DNA of 64,000 nt, taken from Haloferax massiliensis (lineage in GTDB: Archaea; Halobacteriota; Halobacteria; Halobacteriales; Haloferacaceae). The position numbers were made by a program, and so were the translations under genes. The stretch's first letter is position 1; every line of letters starts with the position of its first letter. Of this stretch, positions 17,211-24,982 are shown piece after piece. The notes beneath the pieces were generated by a model. That model saw only the letters and a program-made list of their open reading frames with translations, was not told the DNA's origin and ran no database searches. The stretch spans positions 628,951-692,950 of the forward strand of contig NZ_CSTE01000001.1 in the NCBI RefSeq assembly GCF_001368915.1, in the 5' to 3' direction.

Positions 17211-18338
17211 ATGACCGACGACGCGCTGTTCGACGCGACGAGCCTGAACGACCTGTCGCTTTCCAATCGAGTCGGGCTGGCACCGATGACGCGCATCAGC
17301 GCCACCGACGAGGGCCTTGCGACGAACGAGATGGCCCACTACTACCGGAAGTTCGCCGACGGCGGCTTCGGCTTTCTCGTCACCGAGGGCGTCTACACGG
17401 ACGACGCGTACAGTCAGGGCTACCTGAACCAGCCGGGGCTCGTCACCGACGACCACGTCGAGGCGTGGACGAACGTCACGGACGCCGTCCACGAGGTCGG
17501 GACGCCGATTTTCGCGCAGTTGATGCACGCCGGGGCGCAGTCGCAGGGTAACCCCCACCTCGGCGGCGACCGAACGCTCGCGCCCTCCGCGGTCCAGCCC
17601 GACGGCCAGAAGGCCGAAGCCTACGGCGGGAGCGGCGAGTTCGCCGTTCCGAAGGCGGCGGACGAGGCCGACCTCGAAACCGCCCGCGAGGGCTTCGTGC
17701 GGGCGGCGACGAACGCGGTCGAGGCCGGCTTCGACGGCGTGGAACTCCACGGCGCGAACGGCTACCTGCTGAACGAGTTCCTCGCGGCCGACGCGAACCG
17801 GCGCGACGACGAGTACGGCGGCGGACCCGAGTCCCGCGTCAAGTTCCCCGCGGAGGTCCTTTCGGCGGTCGCCGACGCGGTCCCCGAGGAGTTCGTCGTC
17901 GGCGTCCGCGTCTCGCAGGAGAAAGTGACCGACGGCGACTACGAGTGGCCCGAGGGCGAGGACGCGGCCGCGGTCTTCTTCGAGGAACTGTCGGCCGCCG
18001 GAGCCGACTACGTCCACGCGACCGAGACCGATGCCACGAGTCCGACCTTCGGCGCTGACGGCCCCTCGCTGGCCGAAGCCGCGGCCGAGTACGTCGCGGA
18101 CGACACGGTCGTCATCGCCAACGGCGGACTCGGCGACCCGGACGCGGCGCGGGCCGCCGTCGACGCCGGCGCGGACCTCTTTACGCTGGGGACGAGCGCG
18201 CTCGCCAACCCGGACTGGCCGGCGCGCGTGGCCGCCGGCGACGACCTCGACGCGTTCGAGCCGACGAAGTTCCTCGCGCCGACCGCCGGGCTCTCGGACC
18301 ACGAGGTGCCGTCGGAGCCGCCGCTCGCGGACGACTGA
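17211..18338 (+). CDS. Old yellow enzyme family NADH:flavin oxidoreductase
   Basis: An FMN-dependent TIM-barrel oxidoreductase of 375 residues that reduces alkenes or similar electrophiles with NAD(P)H. Family marks are the N-terminal NRVGLAPMTR, HAGAQSQ for the flavin ring, VELHGANGYLLNEFL, RRDDEYGG and the C-terminal phosphate-binding loop VIANGGLGD. The physiological substrate cannot be read. The start at 17211 is supported by TTTTTACC about 28 bases upstream; an earlier ATG at 17127 would place that promoter inside the gene. Both neighbours are unrelated, so it is probably monocistronic. Confidence 0.92.
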   Translation: MTDDALFDATSLNDLSLSNRVGLAPMTRISATDEGLATNEMAHYYRKFADGGFGFLVTEGVYTDDAYSQGYLNQPGLVTDDHVEAWTNVTDAVHEVGTPIFAQLMHAGAQSQGNPHLGGDRTLAPSAVQPDGQKAEAYGGSGEFAVPKAADEADLETAREGFVRAATNAVEAGFDGVELHGANGYLLNEFLAADANRRDDEYGGGPESRVKFPAEVLSAVADAVPEEFVVGVRVSQEKVTDGDYEWPEGEDAAAVFFEELSAAGADYVHATETDATSPTFGADGPSLAEAAAEYVADDTVVIANGGLGDPDAARAAVDAGADLFTLGTSALANPDWPARVAAGDDLDAFEPTKFLAPTAGLSDHEVPSEPPLADD

Positions 18339-18382
18339 CGCGCGCTCGACGCCGGACTCTCTGACGCTGAACCGACCACCGA

Positions 18383-18404
18383 ACCCCTTCGCTTCCACTC
18401 GAAC
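18383..18404 (-). repeat. ORB-like element in a convergent gap
   Basis: On the minus strand it reads GTTCGAGTG then GAAGCGAAGGGGT, one base off the origin right half. It lies between the convergent ends of the flavin oxidoreductase and the ZIP transporter, far from the origin core (6.4 kb). Confidence 0.6.
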
Positions 18405-18460
18405 TCTCGTTTCACAGCTCCTCGACGGTCGCCGTATTCGGACGCGCTAACTCGATTCGA

Positions 18461-19267
18461 CTACCCGAGCGTCACGTCGAGGTAGAGCATCACGACGACG
18501 CCGACCATCGTCCCGAACGTCGCCACGCGCTCGTGGCCGTTCGAGTGCGTCTCGGGGACGATTTCGTCGGAGATGACGAACAGCATCGCGCCGGCGGCGA
18601 ACCCCATCGCGTAGGGGAGCAGCGCCGAGGCGTACTGGATGGCCCACGCGCCGAAGACGGCGAGCGGAATCTCCACGAGACCGGCGCGGATGCCCGCGAA
18701 CGTCGCGTAGGTCGTGTTCCGAAGCCCGGCGTTGACGGCGGCGATGGAGACGGCGAGTCCCTCGGGGATGTTCTGGATGCCGATGGCGAGCATCAGCGGG
18801 ATGGCGGTCCCGAGGTCGCCGGAGCCGAAGCCGACGCCGACGGCGAGGCCCTCGGGCATGTTGTGGATGGTGATGGCGACGATAAACAGGATGACCGAGG
18901 CCATCTTCTTCTCCGTTTCCGGGGCGTCCGTCCGGGTCTTCCCGGTCACGAGGATGTGGACGTGCGGAATCCACAGGTCCGCCTGGTCGAGGACGACGAC
19001 GCCGATGACGAAGCCGACGAGGACGGGAATCGGACTTCCGCCCGCCGCCTCGATGCCGGGGAGGATGAGGCTCGTGAAGCTCGCGGCGAGCATGACGCCG
19101 GCGGCGAAGCCGAGGAGCGTGTCGAGCGAGCGCTTCGAGGGGTCGCGCCAGACGAGAATGAGAAGCGCGCCCAGCATGTTCATGCCGGCGATGACGATGC
19201 CGCCGAGGAGACCCTGCATCACCGGGTCCGAGCCGGCGAGCGAGACAAACAGCTCTTCGACCGCCAT
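18461..19267 (-). CDS. ZIP family divalent metal transporter
   Basis: A 268-residue membrane protein with eight predicted membrane segments. Metal-site motifs are the ZIP signatures HNMPEGLAVG in segment IV and QNIPEGLAV in segment V. ZIP carriers move zinc or related divalent metals into the cytoplasm. Ion choice cannot be told from sequence. The start is the ATG at 19267 (MAVEELFVS); an upstream ATG adds only 18 basic residues and is unlikely. No metal regulator is adjacent. Confidence 0.92.
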   Translation of the reverse strand: MAVEELFVSLAGSDPVMQGLLGGIVIAGMNMLGALLILVWRDPSKRSLDTLLGFAAGVMLAASFTSLILPGIEAAGGSPIPVLVGFVIGVVVLDQADLWIPHVHILVTGKTRTDAPETEKKMASVILFIVAITIHNMPEGLAVGVGFGSGDLGTAIPLMLAIGIQNIPEGLAVSIAAVNAGLRNTTYATFAGIRAGLVEIPLAVFGAWAIQYASALLPYAMGFAAGAMLFVISDEIVPETHSNGHERVATFGTMVGVVVMLYLDVTLG

Positions 19268-19432
19268 CACGGTCGTCTCACGCTCGGCGGTCGGTTTCCG
19301 CGTCGTTCGGTCATGGGCCACCTGACGGGCGGGAGGTATGTATTCCCTCCGTCGGTTCTCGTCGCCCGCGCCACCCGCGTCGGTCGGGACGGCGGGAGCG
19401 AGTCGAGTGGTCGCGGCCCGCGGGGGACCGGG

Positions 19433-19861
19433 CTACCCCGTCTCGTCGAGGACGTACCGGACCGTCGGCGACCCTTCGAACCGCGGACCGTGGCCGACCC
19501 GGTCGAAGCCGGCGTGCTCGACCGCGTCGCAAAGCGGCGTCTCGGATTCGAGGACGAGCACCTCGACCGGCAGGGATTCGGCGCTGGCGAAGCGGAGCGG
19601 TTCCTCCAGTAGTCGCCGCACCGCCGTCTCGGTCCCGCCGAGTCGGGTGACGTGGAGGACGCCGTCGCGGACGTCGAAGCCGACGAACCCGAGCACCGGT
19701 TCGTCGTCCGCCGGCGCGTCGGCGTGGGGGTCCGAGCCGGTGTCGGCGGTGGCGAGGCGAACCGTCCGGTCGCGTATCAGCCGCCGCATCGCCCGTACCG
19801 GCGCGTCGGCGACGGCGGCCAGCGCCTCGGCGTCGGCGTCCACGGCGTCTCTGACATCCAT
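19433..19861 (-). CDS. GNAT-like acetyltransferase domain protein
   Basis: A 142-residue protein whose strand and helix order fits a GNAT fold: MDVRDAVDADAEALAAVAD, then LGFVGFDVRDGVLHVTRLGG, then a helix, and PLCDAVEHAGFDRVGHGP near the end, which resembles the usual C-terminal GNAT motif (N-x-x-A-x-x-x-Y-x-x-x-G-F). The acetyl-CoA loop Q/R-x-x-G-x-G/A is not obvious, so activity is uncertain. It diverges from lysC, with 187 bases between starts. The substrate is unknown. Confidence 0.6.
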   Translation of the reverse strand: MDVRDAVDADAEALAAVADAPVRAMRRLIRDRTVRLATADTGSDPHADAPADDEPVLGFVGFDVRDGVLHVTRLGGTETAVRRLLEEPLRFASAESLPVEVLVLESETPLCDAVEHAGFDRVGHGPRFEGSPTVRYVLDETG

Positions 19862-20048
19862 GCCCGAACGTTCCGCGGCTTCGGTGATAAATCTCCGCCC
19901 GCGAGGCGTCGGTACGGGCCGTCTCAGCGCCGGATTCGCGGGTGACGGCAACGGTTGAACCGGAGGACATAGTTATACGTCCCCCCGCGTTAGCCCCTCG
20001 CATGTTTACCAACGAAGCCCCGAAGCGACGCGACGCACCGGAGGGACG

Positions 20049-21227
20049 ATGCGCGTAGTCGCGAAGTTCGGCGGCACCTCGCTCGGCAGCGGCGACCGAA
20101 TCAACCGCGCCGCGGACTCCATCGCCGCGGCCGTCGAACACGGCCACGAAATCGCCGTCGTCGCCTCCGCGATGGGCTCGACGACCGACGACCTCCTCGA
20201 CGAGATCAAGTTCGAGGCCGACGACCGCGACCGCGCCGAAATCGTCTCGATGGGCGAGCGGACCAGCGTGCGCATGCTCAAGGCGGCGCTGGCCGCCCGC
20301 GGCGTCAACGCCCTGTTCGTCGAACCCGGTACGGACGAGTGGCCGGTCATCACCAACGACCTCGGCGAGGTCGACGTCGAGGCCACGAGAGAGCGGGCCG
20401 CGAAGCTCGCGGCCGAACTCGACGGCGTCGTCCCGGTCATCACCGGCTTCCTCGCGCAGAACCACGACGGCGAAATCACGACGCTCGGTCGCGGCGGCTC
20501 CGACACCTCCGCCGTGATGCTCGGCAACTACATGGACGCCGACGAGGTCGTCATCGTGACCGACGTCGAGGGCGTCATGACCGGCGACCCGCGCGTGGTC
20601 GAAGGCGCGCGCAACGTCGGCCGCATCACCGTCGACGAGCTTCGGAACCTCTCGTTCCGCGGGGCCGAGGTCGTCGCGCCGTCGGCGCTGTCGTACAAGG
20701 ACGCGGCGCTCGACGTTCGGGTCGTCCACTACCAGCACGGCGACCTGCTCACCGGCGGGACGCTCATCGAAGGCGAGTTCCACAACCTCATCGACATGCA
20801 GGAAGAGCCCCTCGCGTGTCTCACCGTCGCCGGGCGGGCGATTCGCAACCGACCGGGCATCCTCGCGGACCTCTCGACCGCCCTCCGAGAGGAGGACATC
20901 AACGTCGACTCGGTCGCCTCCGGGATGGACTCCATCACGTTCTACGTCCTCGAAGACGACTCCGACCGGGCCGAGGCCGTCCTCCACGACCGCGTCGTCG
21001 CCGACGACGCGCTGTCTTCTGTCACCGTCGAAGACGACATCGCCGTCGTCCGCGTCACCGGCGGCGAACTTCCGAACCGCCCCGGCGTCATCCTCGACAT
21101 CGTTCAGCCGCTGTCCGATGCCGGCATCAACATCCACGACGCCATCACCTCCGCGACCTCCGTCGCCATCTTCGTGGCGTGGGACGACCGCGAGGAGACG
21201 CTCGGCATCATCCAAGACAAGTTCTGA
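20049..21227 (+). CDS. lysC: Aspartate kinase
   Basis: It phosphorylates aspartate, the first step towards threonine, methionine and, in many organisms, lysine. The kinase domain starts MRVVAKFGGTSLGSGDRI with the KFGGTS signature and carries TLGRGGSDTSAV and TDVEGVMTGDPR. Two ACT domains follow from about residue 260 (AIRNRPGILADLST and ELPNRPGVILDIVQPL), the usual place for feedback control. Length is 392 residues. A Shine-Dalgarno-like GGAGGG is placed eight bases before the ATG, so this gene appears to have a leader, unlike most here. Confidence 0.95.
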   Translation: MRVVAKFGGTSLGSGDRINRAADSIAAAVEHGHEIAVVASAMGSTTDDLLDEIKFEADDRDRAEIVSMGERTSVRMLKAALAARGVNALFVEPGTDEWPVITNDLGEVDVEATRERAAKLAAELDGVVPVITGFLAQNHDGEITTLGRGGSDTSAVMLGNYMDADEVVIVTDVEGVMTGDPRVVEGARNVGRITVDELRNLSFRGAEVVAPSALSYKDAALDVRVVHYQHGDLLTGGTLIEGEFHNLIDMQEEPLACLTVAGRAIRNRPGILADLSTALREEDINVDSVASGMDSITFYVLEDDSDRAEAVLHDRVVADDALSSVTVEDDIAVVRVTGGELPNRPGVILDIVQPLSDAGINIHDAITSATSVAIFVAWDDREETLGIIQDKF

Positions 21228-21398
21228 GCCGGCCCCGCCCCGCAACTCGGTTCGAATCTATTTTCGCCGCCCTCGCGTCCCCGCCAGCGACGGCCAACGT
21301 CCGGTAGTACGCGACGGCCGCCGAGGTCGATTCGTGGCGGTTCGTGGCGACAGCCGACCAGCCGGCGACACCGATGTACACTCCCGTTCACGAGCGTC

Positions 21399-21426
21399 GA
21401 AAATCGGGCGTCGTCCATCGATTTTC
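21399..21426. promoter_or_regulatory. Candidate operator of tnaA: 8-bp perfect inverted repeat
   Basis: GAAAATCG (21399-21406) and CGATTTTC (21419-21426) are exact reverse complements with a 12-base spacer, so the half-site centres are 20 bases apart, about two helical turns. The site sits just upstream of a weak TATA-like GAATACTTC (21434-21442), which is itself 25-33 bases before the tnaA start. The homologous H. volcanii promoter is known to be induced by tryptophan. A regulator binding here is inference. Confidence 0.6.
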
Positions 21427-21466
21427 TGCCTGCCGAATACTTCACATTCGCGGGCCTATTGCGGGC

Positions 21467-22813
21467 ATGAAATCGTACAAGGCCAAGATGGTCGAACCCA
21501 TCGAACTCCCCTCGCGCGAGGAGCGCGAGGCCGCCCTCGAACGGGCCGGCTACAACGCGTTCAACCTCGACGCCCGCGACGTGTACATCGACCTCCTGAC
21601 CGACTCGGGGACGGGAACCATGTCCGCAGAGCAGTGGGCGGCGATGATTCGCGGCGACGAGGCCTACGCCGGAAGCGAGTCGTTCGCCCGCCTCGCCGAC
21701 TCGGTCCGCGACGTGATGGGCTTCGAGCACGTCGTGCCGACCCATCAGGGCCGCGGCGCGGAGAACGTCCTCTACGGCGTCCTCTTGGAGGACGGCGACG
21801 TGGTGCCGAACAACTCGCACTTCGATACGACCCGCGCCCACGTCGTCAATCAGGGCGCGGAACCCGTCGACTGCCCGTCGCCCGCCTCGCGGGACCCCAA
21901 CTCCACGGAGACGTTCAAGGGGAACTTCGACATCGACGCGGGCTACGCGCTCGTCGAGGAGGTCGGTGCCGACGCGATTCCCGTCGTCGTCCTCACCATC
22001 ACGAACAACTCCGTCGCCGGCCAGCCCGTCTCGATGGCGAACATCCGCGCCACCGCCGAGTTCGCCCGCGACATCGACGCCATGTTCGCCATCGACGCCT
22101 GCCGGTTCGCCGAGAACGCCCACTTCATCAAGACCAACGAGGCGGGCTACGAGAACCACTCGGTCGCCGAAATCGCCCGCGCGCAGTTCGAACACGCCGA
22201 CGCCGTCACCATGTCCGGCAAGAAGGACGCGCTCGTCAACATCGGCGGCTTCGCCGCGATGCGCGACGAGACGGTGTTCGAACACGCGAAACAGCGCGCC
22301 ATCCTCTACGAGGGCTTTCCCACCTACGGCGGCCTCTCGGGCCGCGACATCGAGGCGATGGCCGTCGGCCTCCGCGAGGCCGTCACGCCGCCGTACGTGT
22401 CCGACCGCGTCGAGCAGGTGGCCGAACTGGGCGACCTGCTGGTCGAGGCCGGCGTCCCCGTCTACCAGCCGACGGGTGGTCACGCGGTCTACCTCGACGC
22501 CGGCGAGGTGTTCCCGCACGTCCCGAAAGACGAGTTCCCCGGACAGCAACTCGTCTGCGCGCTCTACCTCGAAGGCGGCGTTCGCGGCGTCGAACTCGGC
22601 GGCTTCGCGTTCCCCGGCACGGACCGCCCGGACCTCGTGCGCCTCGCGCTCCCGCGGCGCACCTACAGCCGCGAACACCTCGAACACGTCGCGGAGACGG
22701 CCGCGAAGGTGATGGAATCGGCCGGCGAGTACGGCGGCCTCGAAATCGTCGCGGAGCCGCCGATGAAGGAGCTTCGGCACTTCTCGGCGCGGCTCGAACC
22801 GGTGTCGAACTGA
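21467..22813 (+). CDS. tnaA: Tryptophanase
   Basis: A PLP enzyme that splits tryptophan into indole, pyruvate and ammonia. It has 448 residues and the beta-eliminating lyase fold: HQGRGAENVL (cofactor phosphate binding), NNSHFDTTRAH, LTITNNSVAGQPVS, the aspartate in AIDACRFAEN that contacts the pyridine nitrogen, and the PLP lysine in MSGKKDALVN. Tyrosine phenol-lyase is the close alternative; the match to the known H. volcanii gene and its place beside lysC favour tryptophanase. The ATG at 21467 is chosen; the upstream extension to 21344 would include the putative operator. Confidence 0.93.
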   Translation: MKSYKAKMVEPIELPSREEREAALERAGYNAFNLDARDVYIDLLTDSGTGTMSAEQWAAMIRGDEAYAGSESFARLADSVRDVMGFEHVVPTHQGRGAENVLYGVLLEDGDVVPNNSHFDTTRAHVVNQGAEPVDCPSPASRDPNSTETFKGNFDIDAGYALVEEVGADAIPVVVLTITNNSVAGQPVSMANIRATAEFARDIDAMFAIDACRFAENAHFIKTNEAGYENHSVAEIARAQFEHADAVTMSGKKDALVNIGGFAAMRDETVFEHAKQRAILYEGFPTYGGLSGRDIEAMAVGLREAVTPPYVSDRVEQVAELGDLLVEAGVPVYQPTGGHAVYLDAGEVFPHVPKDEFPGQQLVCALYLEGGVRGVELGGFAFPGTDRPDLVRLALPRRTYSREHLEHVAETAAKVMESAGEYGGLEIVAEPPMKELRHFSARLEPVSN

Positions 22814-22842
22814 CGGCTTCGGGATAGCTACTCGCTTTTTCC

Positions 22843-23502
22843 CTACTTCCCCTCGTACAGCCGACTCGCCAGCCGCTCCGGCAGGCCGACCTCGCGCACG
22901 CGCTCCGCGACGCGGTCGATGTCGTAGTTGACGCGCTCCGCCTCGATTTCCATCGCGTCGAGGTCGGCGACCGCGTAGGCCGCCCGCGGGTCGCCGTCGC
23001 GGGGTTGGCCGACGCTTCCGGGGTTCAGCACGATTCCGTCGTCGTAGATTCGGTGGCCCTGGACGTGGGTGTGGCCCAACACCAGCAGGTCCTCGCCGTC
23101 GAGGAGCGACGGCGAGAAGTCGTCGGGGTAGGTGTAGCGGTCGGGGTCGTTGGGGTGGCCGTGGGCGAGTTTGACCCGCTCGTCGGCGAGGTGTCGTGTT
23201 TTCGGAAGTGAGGATAGCCACTCCATCGACGCCGGGGAGAGCGCGTCGCGGGCGTAATCGACGCCCGCGGCCGCCATGCTGTTGAAGCGGAAGCCGGTCC
23301 CCGACGTGACCGCGCGGTCGTGGTTCCCCGAGACCGTCGGCACGTCCCGCTCGGCGAGTTCGGACACGCACTCGTCGGGCCACGGGTTGTAGCCGACCAC
23401 GTCGCCGGCGCAGACCAATCGGTCGACCGGCGGCATCGATTCGAGCACCGCTTCGAGTGCCGGGAGGTTCCCGTGCACGTCCGAGATGACGCCCAGACGC
23501 AT
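22843..23502 (-). CDS. Metallophosphoesterase, YfcE/MJ0936-like
   Basis: A 219-residue calcineurin-like phosphodiesterase. The full metal-binding set is visible: ISDVHGN at residues 6-12, CAGDVVGY, VSGNHDRAV, GHTHVQGHRI, and NPGSVGQPRDGDPR. Relatives hydrolyse phosphodiester bonds with manganese or nickel in vitro; the natural substrate is unknown. It is preceded by purO on the same strand with a 47-base gap, so they may be co-transcribed. Confidence 0.9.
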   Translation of the reverse strand: MRLGVISDVHGNLPALEAVLESMPPVDRLVCAGDVVGYNPWPDECVSELAERDVPTVSGNHDRAVTSGTGFRFNSMAAAGVDYARDALSPASMEWLSSLPKTRHLADERVKLAHGHPNDPDRYTYPDDFSPSLLDGEDLLVLGHTHVQGHRIYDDGIVLNPGSVGQPRDGDPRAAYAVADLDAMEIEAERVNYDIDRVAERVREVGLPERLASRLYEGK

Positions 23503-23549
23503 GGCTCGGTGTACGGGTGCGCGGCTGAAAAATCTCGGGCCGAGCCGAA

Positions 23550-24122
23550 CTACTCGCCGTTGTAGAAGGCGGTCTCGACCGCGTCGCCGACGGTCGCGGC
23601 GGCGGCGCAGACGGCGTGTTCGAACTCGTGGTCGTAGAGTTCGCGGGCCGCGTCGGCGGCGGTCTCCGCGTCGAGGTCGAACGCGCGGGGGTCGTCTTCC
23701 TCGTAGGTCGCCACGAGCGTGGGTTCGGTGACGGCTTCCACGACGAGGGCGTCCCTGCGGACGATGCCGATGAAGGCCTCGTCGTCGCCGACGACGCCCG
23801 CGATTCGGGGGGTGTCGTAGTCGTCTTTCTCGTAGTCGAGCGCCAGCAGAATCTCCGCGAGGGCGTCCCGCGGCGGGTAGCCGAGGTCGAGTTTCTCCGC
23901 GATAGGGTCGACCTGCGAGCCGTTGCCGACGACGACGTAGTCGCCGCCCTCGCGGACGCAGTTGTAGGCGATGTAGGGGTTGTCAGTCTCGGGGGCGTCG
24001 GGCGTCGGTCCGACGGTCAGGGCGTCGTCCCGGTCGACGACCTGTCGGTTCGGGAAGGACCGAGAGGAGACGCGATACGCACCGATTCCGGGGCCAACGA
24101 CGACGAATCGTCCGACGTACAT
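23550..24122 (-). CDS. purO: IMP cyclohydrolase, archaeal PurO type
   Basis: It closes the ring of FAICAR to give IMP, the last step of de novo purine synthesis. The archaeal PurO family is recognised from [10 protein letters not shown] at the start, [21 protein letters not shown], and the mid-protein TPRIAGVV. It has 190 residues, the usual size. The start at 24122 is chosen over an earlier ATG at 24149 because the family begins with MYVGR. This enzyme is unrelated to bacterial PurH. Confidence 0.93.
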   Translation of the reverse strand: MYVGRFVVVGPGIGAYRVSSRSFPNRQVVDRDDALTVGPTPDAPETDNPYIAYNCVREGGDYVVVGNGSQVDPIAEKLDLGYPPRDALAEILLALDYEKDDYDTPRIAGVVGDDEAFIGIVRRDALVVEAVTEPTLVATYEEDDPRAFDLDAETAADAARELYDHEFEHAVCAAAATVGDAVETAFYNGE

Positions 24123-24218
24123 ACACGACAGTGGATAGAATAGGGGCAAATAGTTGGCGGTTTATGCACGTCTGTCCGTCACCGTGCGACGAAATCCCAC
24201 GGAGGAATCGACACGCAA

Positions 24219-24231
24219 CGTTTACAAATAC
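24219..24231 (+). promoter_or_regulatory. Promoter box A of tRNA-Gln
   Basis: The stretch CGTTTACAAATAC has a haloarchaeal TATA-box character and is centred about 30 bases before the tRNA 5' end, with an upstream AAC/CAACG context. Confidence 0.7.
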
Positions 24232-24254
24232 CCGCGAAGTACGAACTGATGCGA

Positions 24255-24327
24255 AGTCCCATGGGGTAGTGGCCAATCCTGTTGCCTTCTGGGGGCAACG
24301 ACCCAGGTTCGAATCCTGGTGGGACTA
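24255..24327 (+). tRNA. tRNA-Gln (anticodon CUG)
   Basis: A 73-base cloverleaf. The acceptor arm AGTCCCA pairs with TGGGACT at 24320-24326, the discriminator base is A, and CCA is not encoded. The anticodon stem TTGCC/GGCAA encloses the loop TTCTGGG, giving anticodon CTG, which reads CAG glutamine codons. The T arm is CCAGG-TTCGAAT-CCTGG. No intron is visible. In archaea this tRNA is usually charged with glutamate first and then amidated. Confidence 0.95.
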
Positions 24328-24370
24328 CTTCTCAGCGTTCTACTCTCGACGAGGCCGCGCCGTCCCCCGT

Positions 24371-24392
24371 TCTCCAGTTGAAACGAAGGGGT
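24371..24392 (+). repeat. ORB-like element after tRNA-Gln
   Basis: TCTCCAGTT followed by a perfect GAAACGAAGGGGT. It begins 44 bases past the tRNA and lies in a convergent gap before cgi121. A degenerate inverted partner follows: GAAACCAAAGGGG at 24401-24413 and, on the minus strand, CTCCACTCGAAACG at 24416-24429. Confidence 0.75.
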
Positions 24393-24487
24393 AGGTCTCA
24401 GAAACCAAAGGGGCCCGTTTCGAGTGGAGTTTTTGATTCCAGACTCTCAGACTCACGAATACGGACGGTACGGGCCGCGAAAATCGT

Positions 24488-24982
24488 TTAGCGGTCGACC
24501 GCGAGGAGCGCGACTCGTTCTCTGACCAGCGCGGGGAGGTCGCCGTCGGCGACGCGCAACTCCGTCTCGCCCACGTCGAAGACGTCGCGGACGAGCGCTT
24601 CGTCGTAGTCGCCGAGGGTTTCTGCGGGTTCGAGGTCGAGTCGGTCGAACAGCGCGGCCTCGGCGTCGGCCTCGTCGCCGCCGTCGACGAGAATCACGAC
24701 GGGGAGCGTCCCCTCCGAGACGCCGATTTCGAACGCGCGGTTGATCTGCCGGCGGCCGCTGGCGTAGAGGAGGATTTCGACCGCCCGGTCGCGGGCGATT
24801 TCGTTGCCGCGGGCGATGGCCCGGTCGGCGAGTTCGGTCGCCCGTTCGAGGTGTTCGCGGTCCACGACGTAGCGGGCGTCGAACGCCTGCACCGTCGCGC
24901 CCGTCTCGTCGGCTATCTCGCCGACGGCCGCGATGAACGAATCGAGGTCCGCGACGGTCGCGTCGGCTTCGACGAGCCTCAT
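24488..24982 (-). CDS. cgi121: KEOPS complex subunit Cgi121
   Basis: A subunit of the KEOPS complex, which with Kae1, Bud32 and Pcc1 makes the universal t6A modification at A37 of ANN-decoding tRNAs; Cgi121 recruits the tRNA. The 164-residue sequence fits the family by its central block [19 protein letters not shown], followed by LPVVILVDG. The start codon overlaps the hel308 stop by four bases (ATGA), so it is translated from the same message. This hel308-cgi121 pairing is common in haloarchaea. Confidence 0.9.
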   Translation of the reverse strand: MRLVEADATVADLDSFIAAVGEIADETGATVQAFDARYVVDREHLERATELADRAIARGNEIARDRAVEILLYASGRRQINRAFEIGVSEGTLPVVILVDGGDEADAEAALFDRLDLEPAETLGDYDEALVRDVFDVGETELRVADGDLPALVRERVALLAVDR

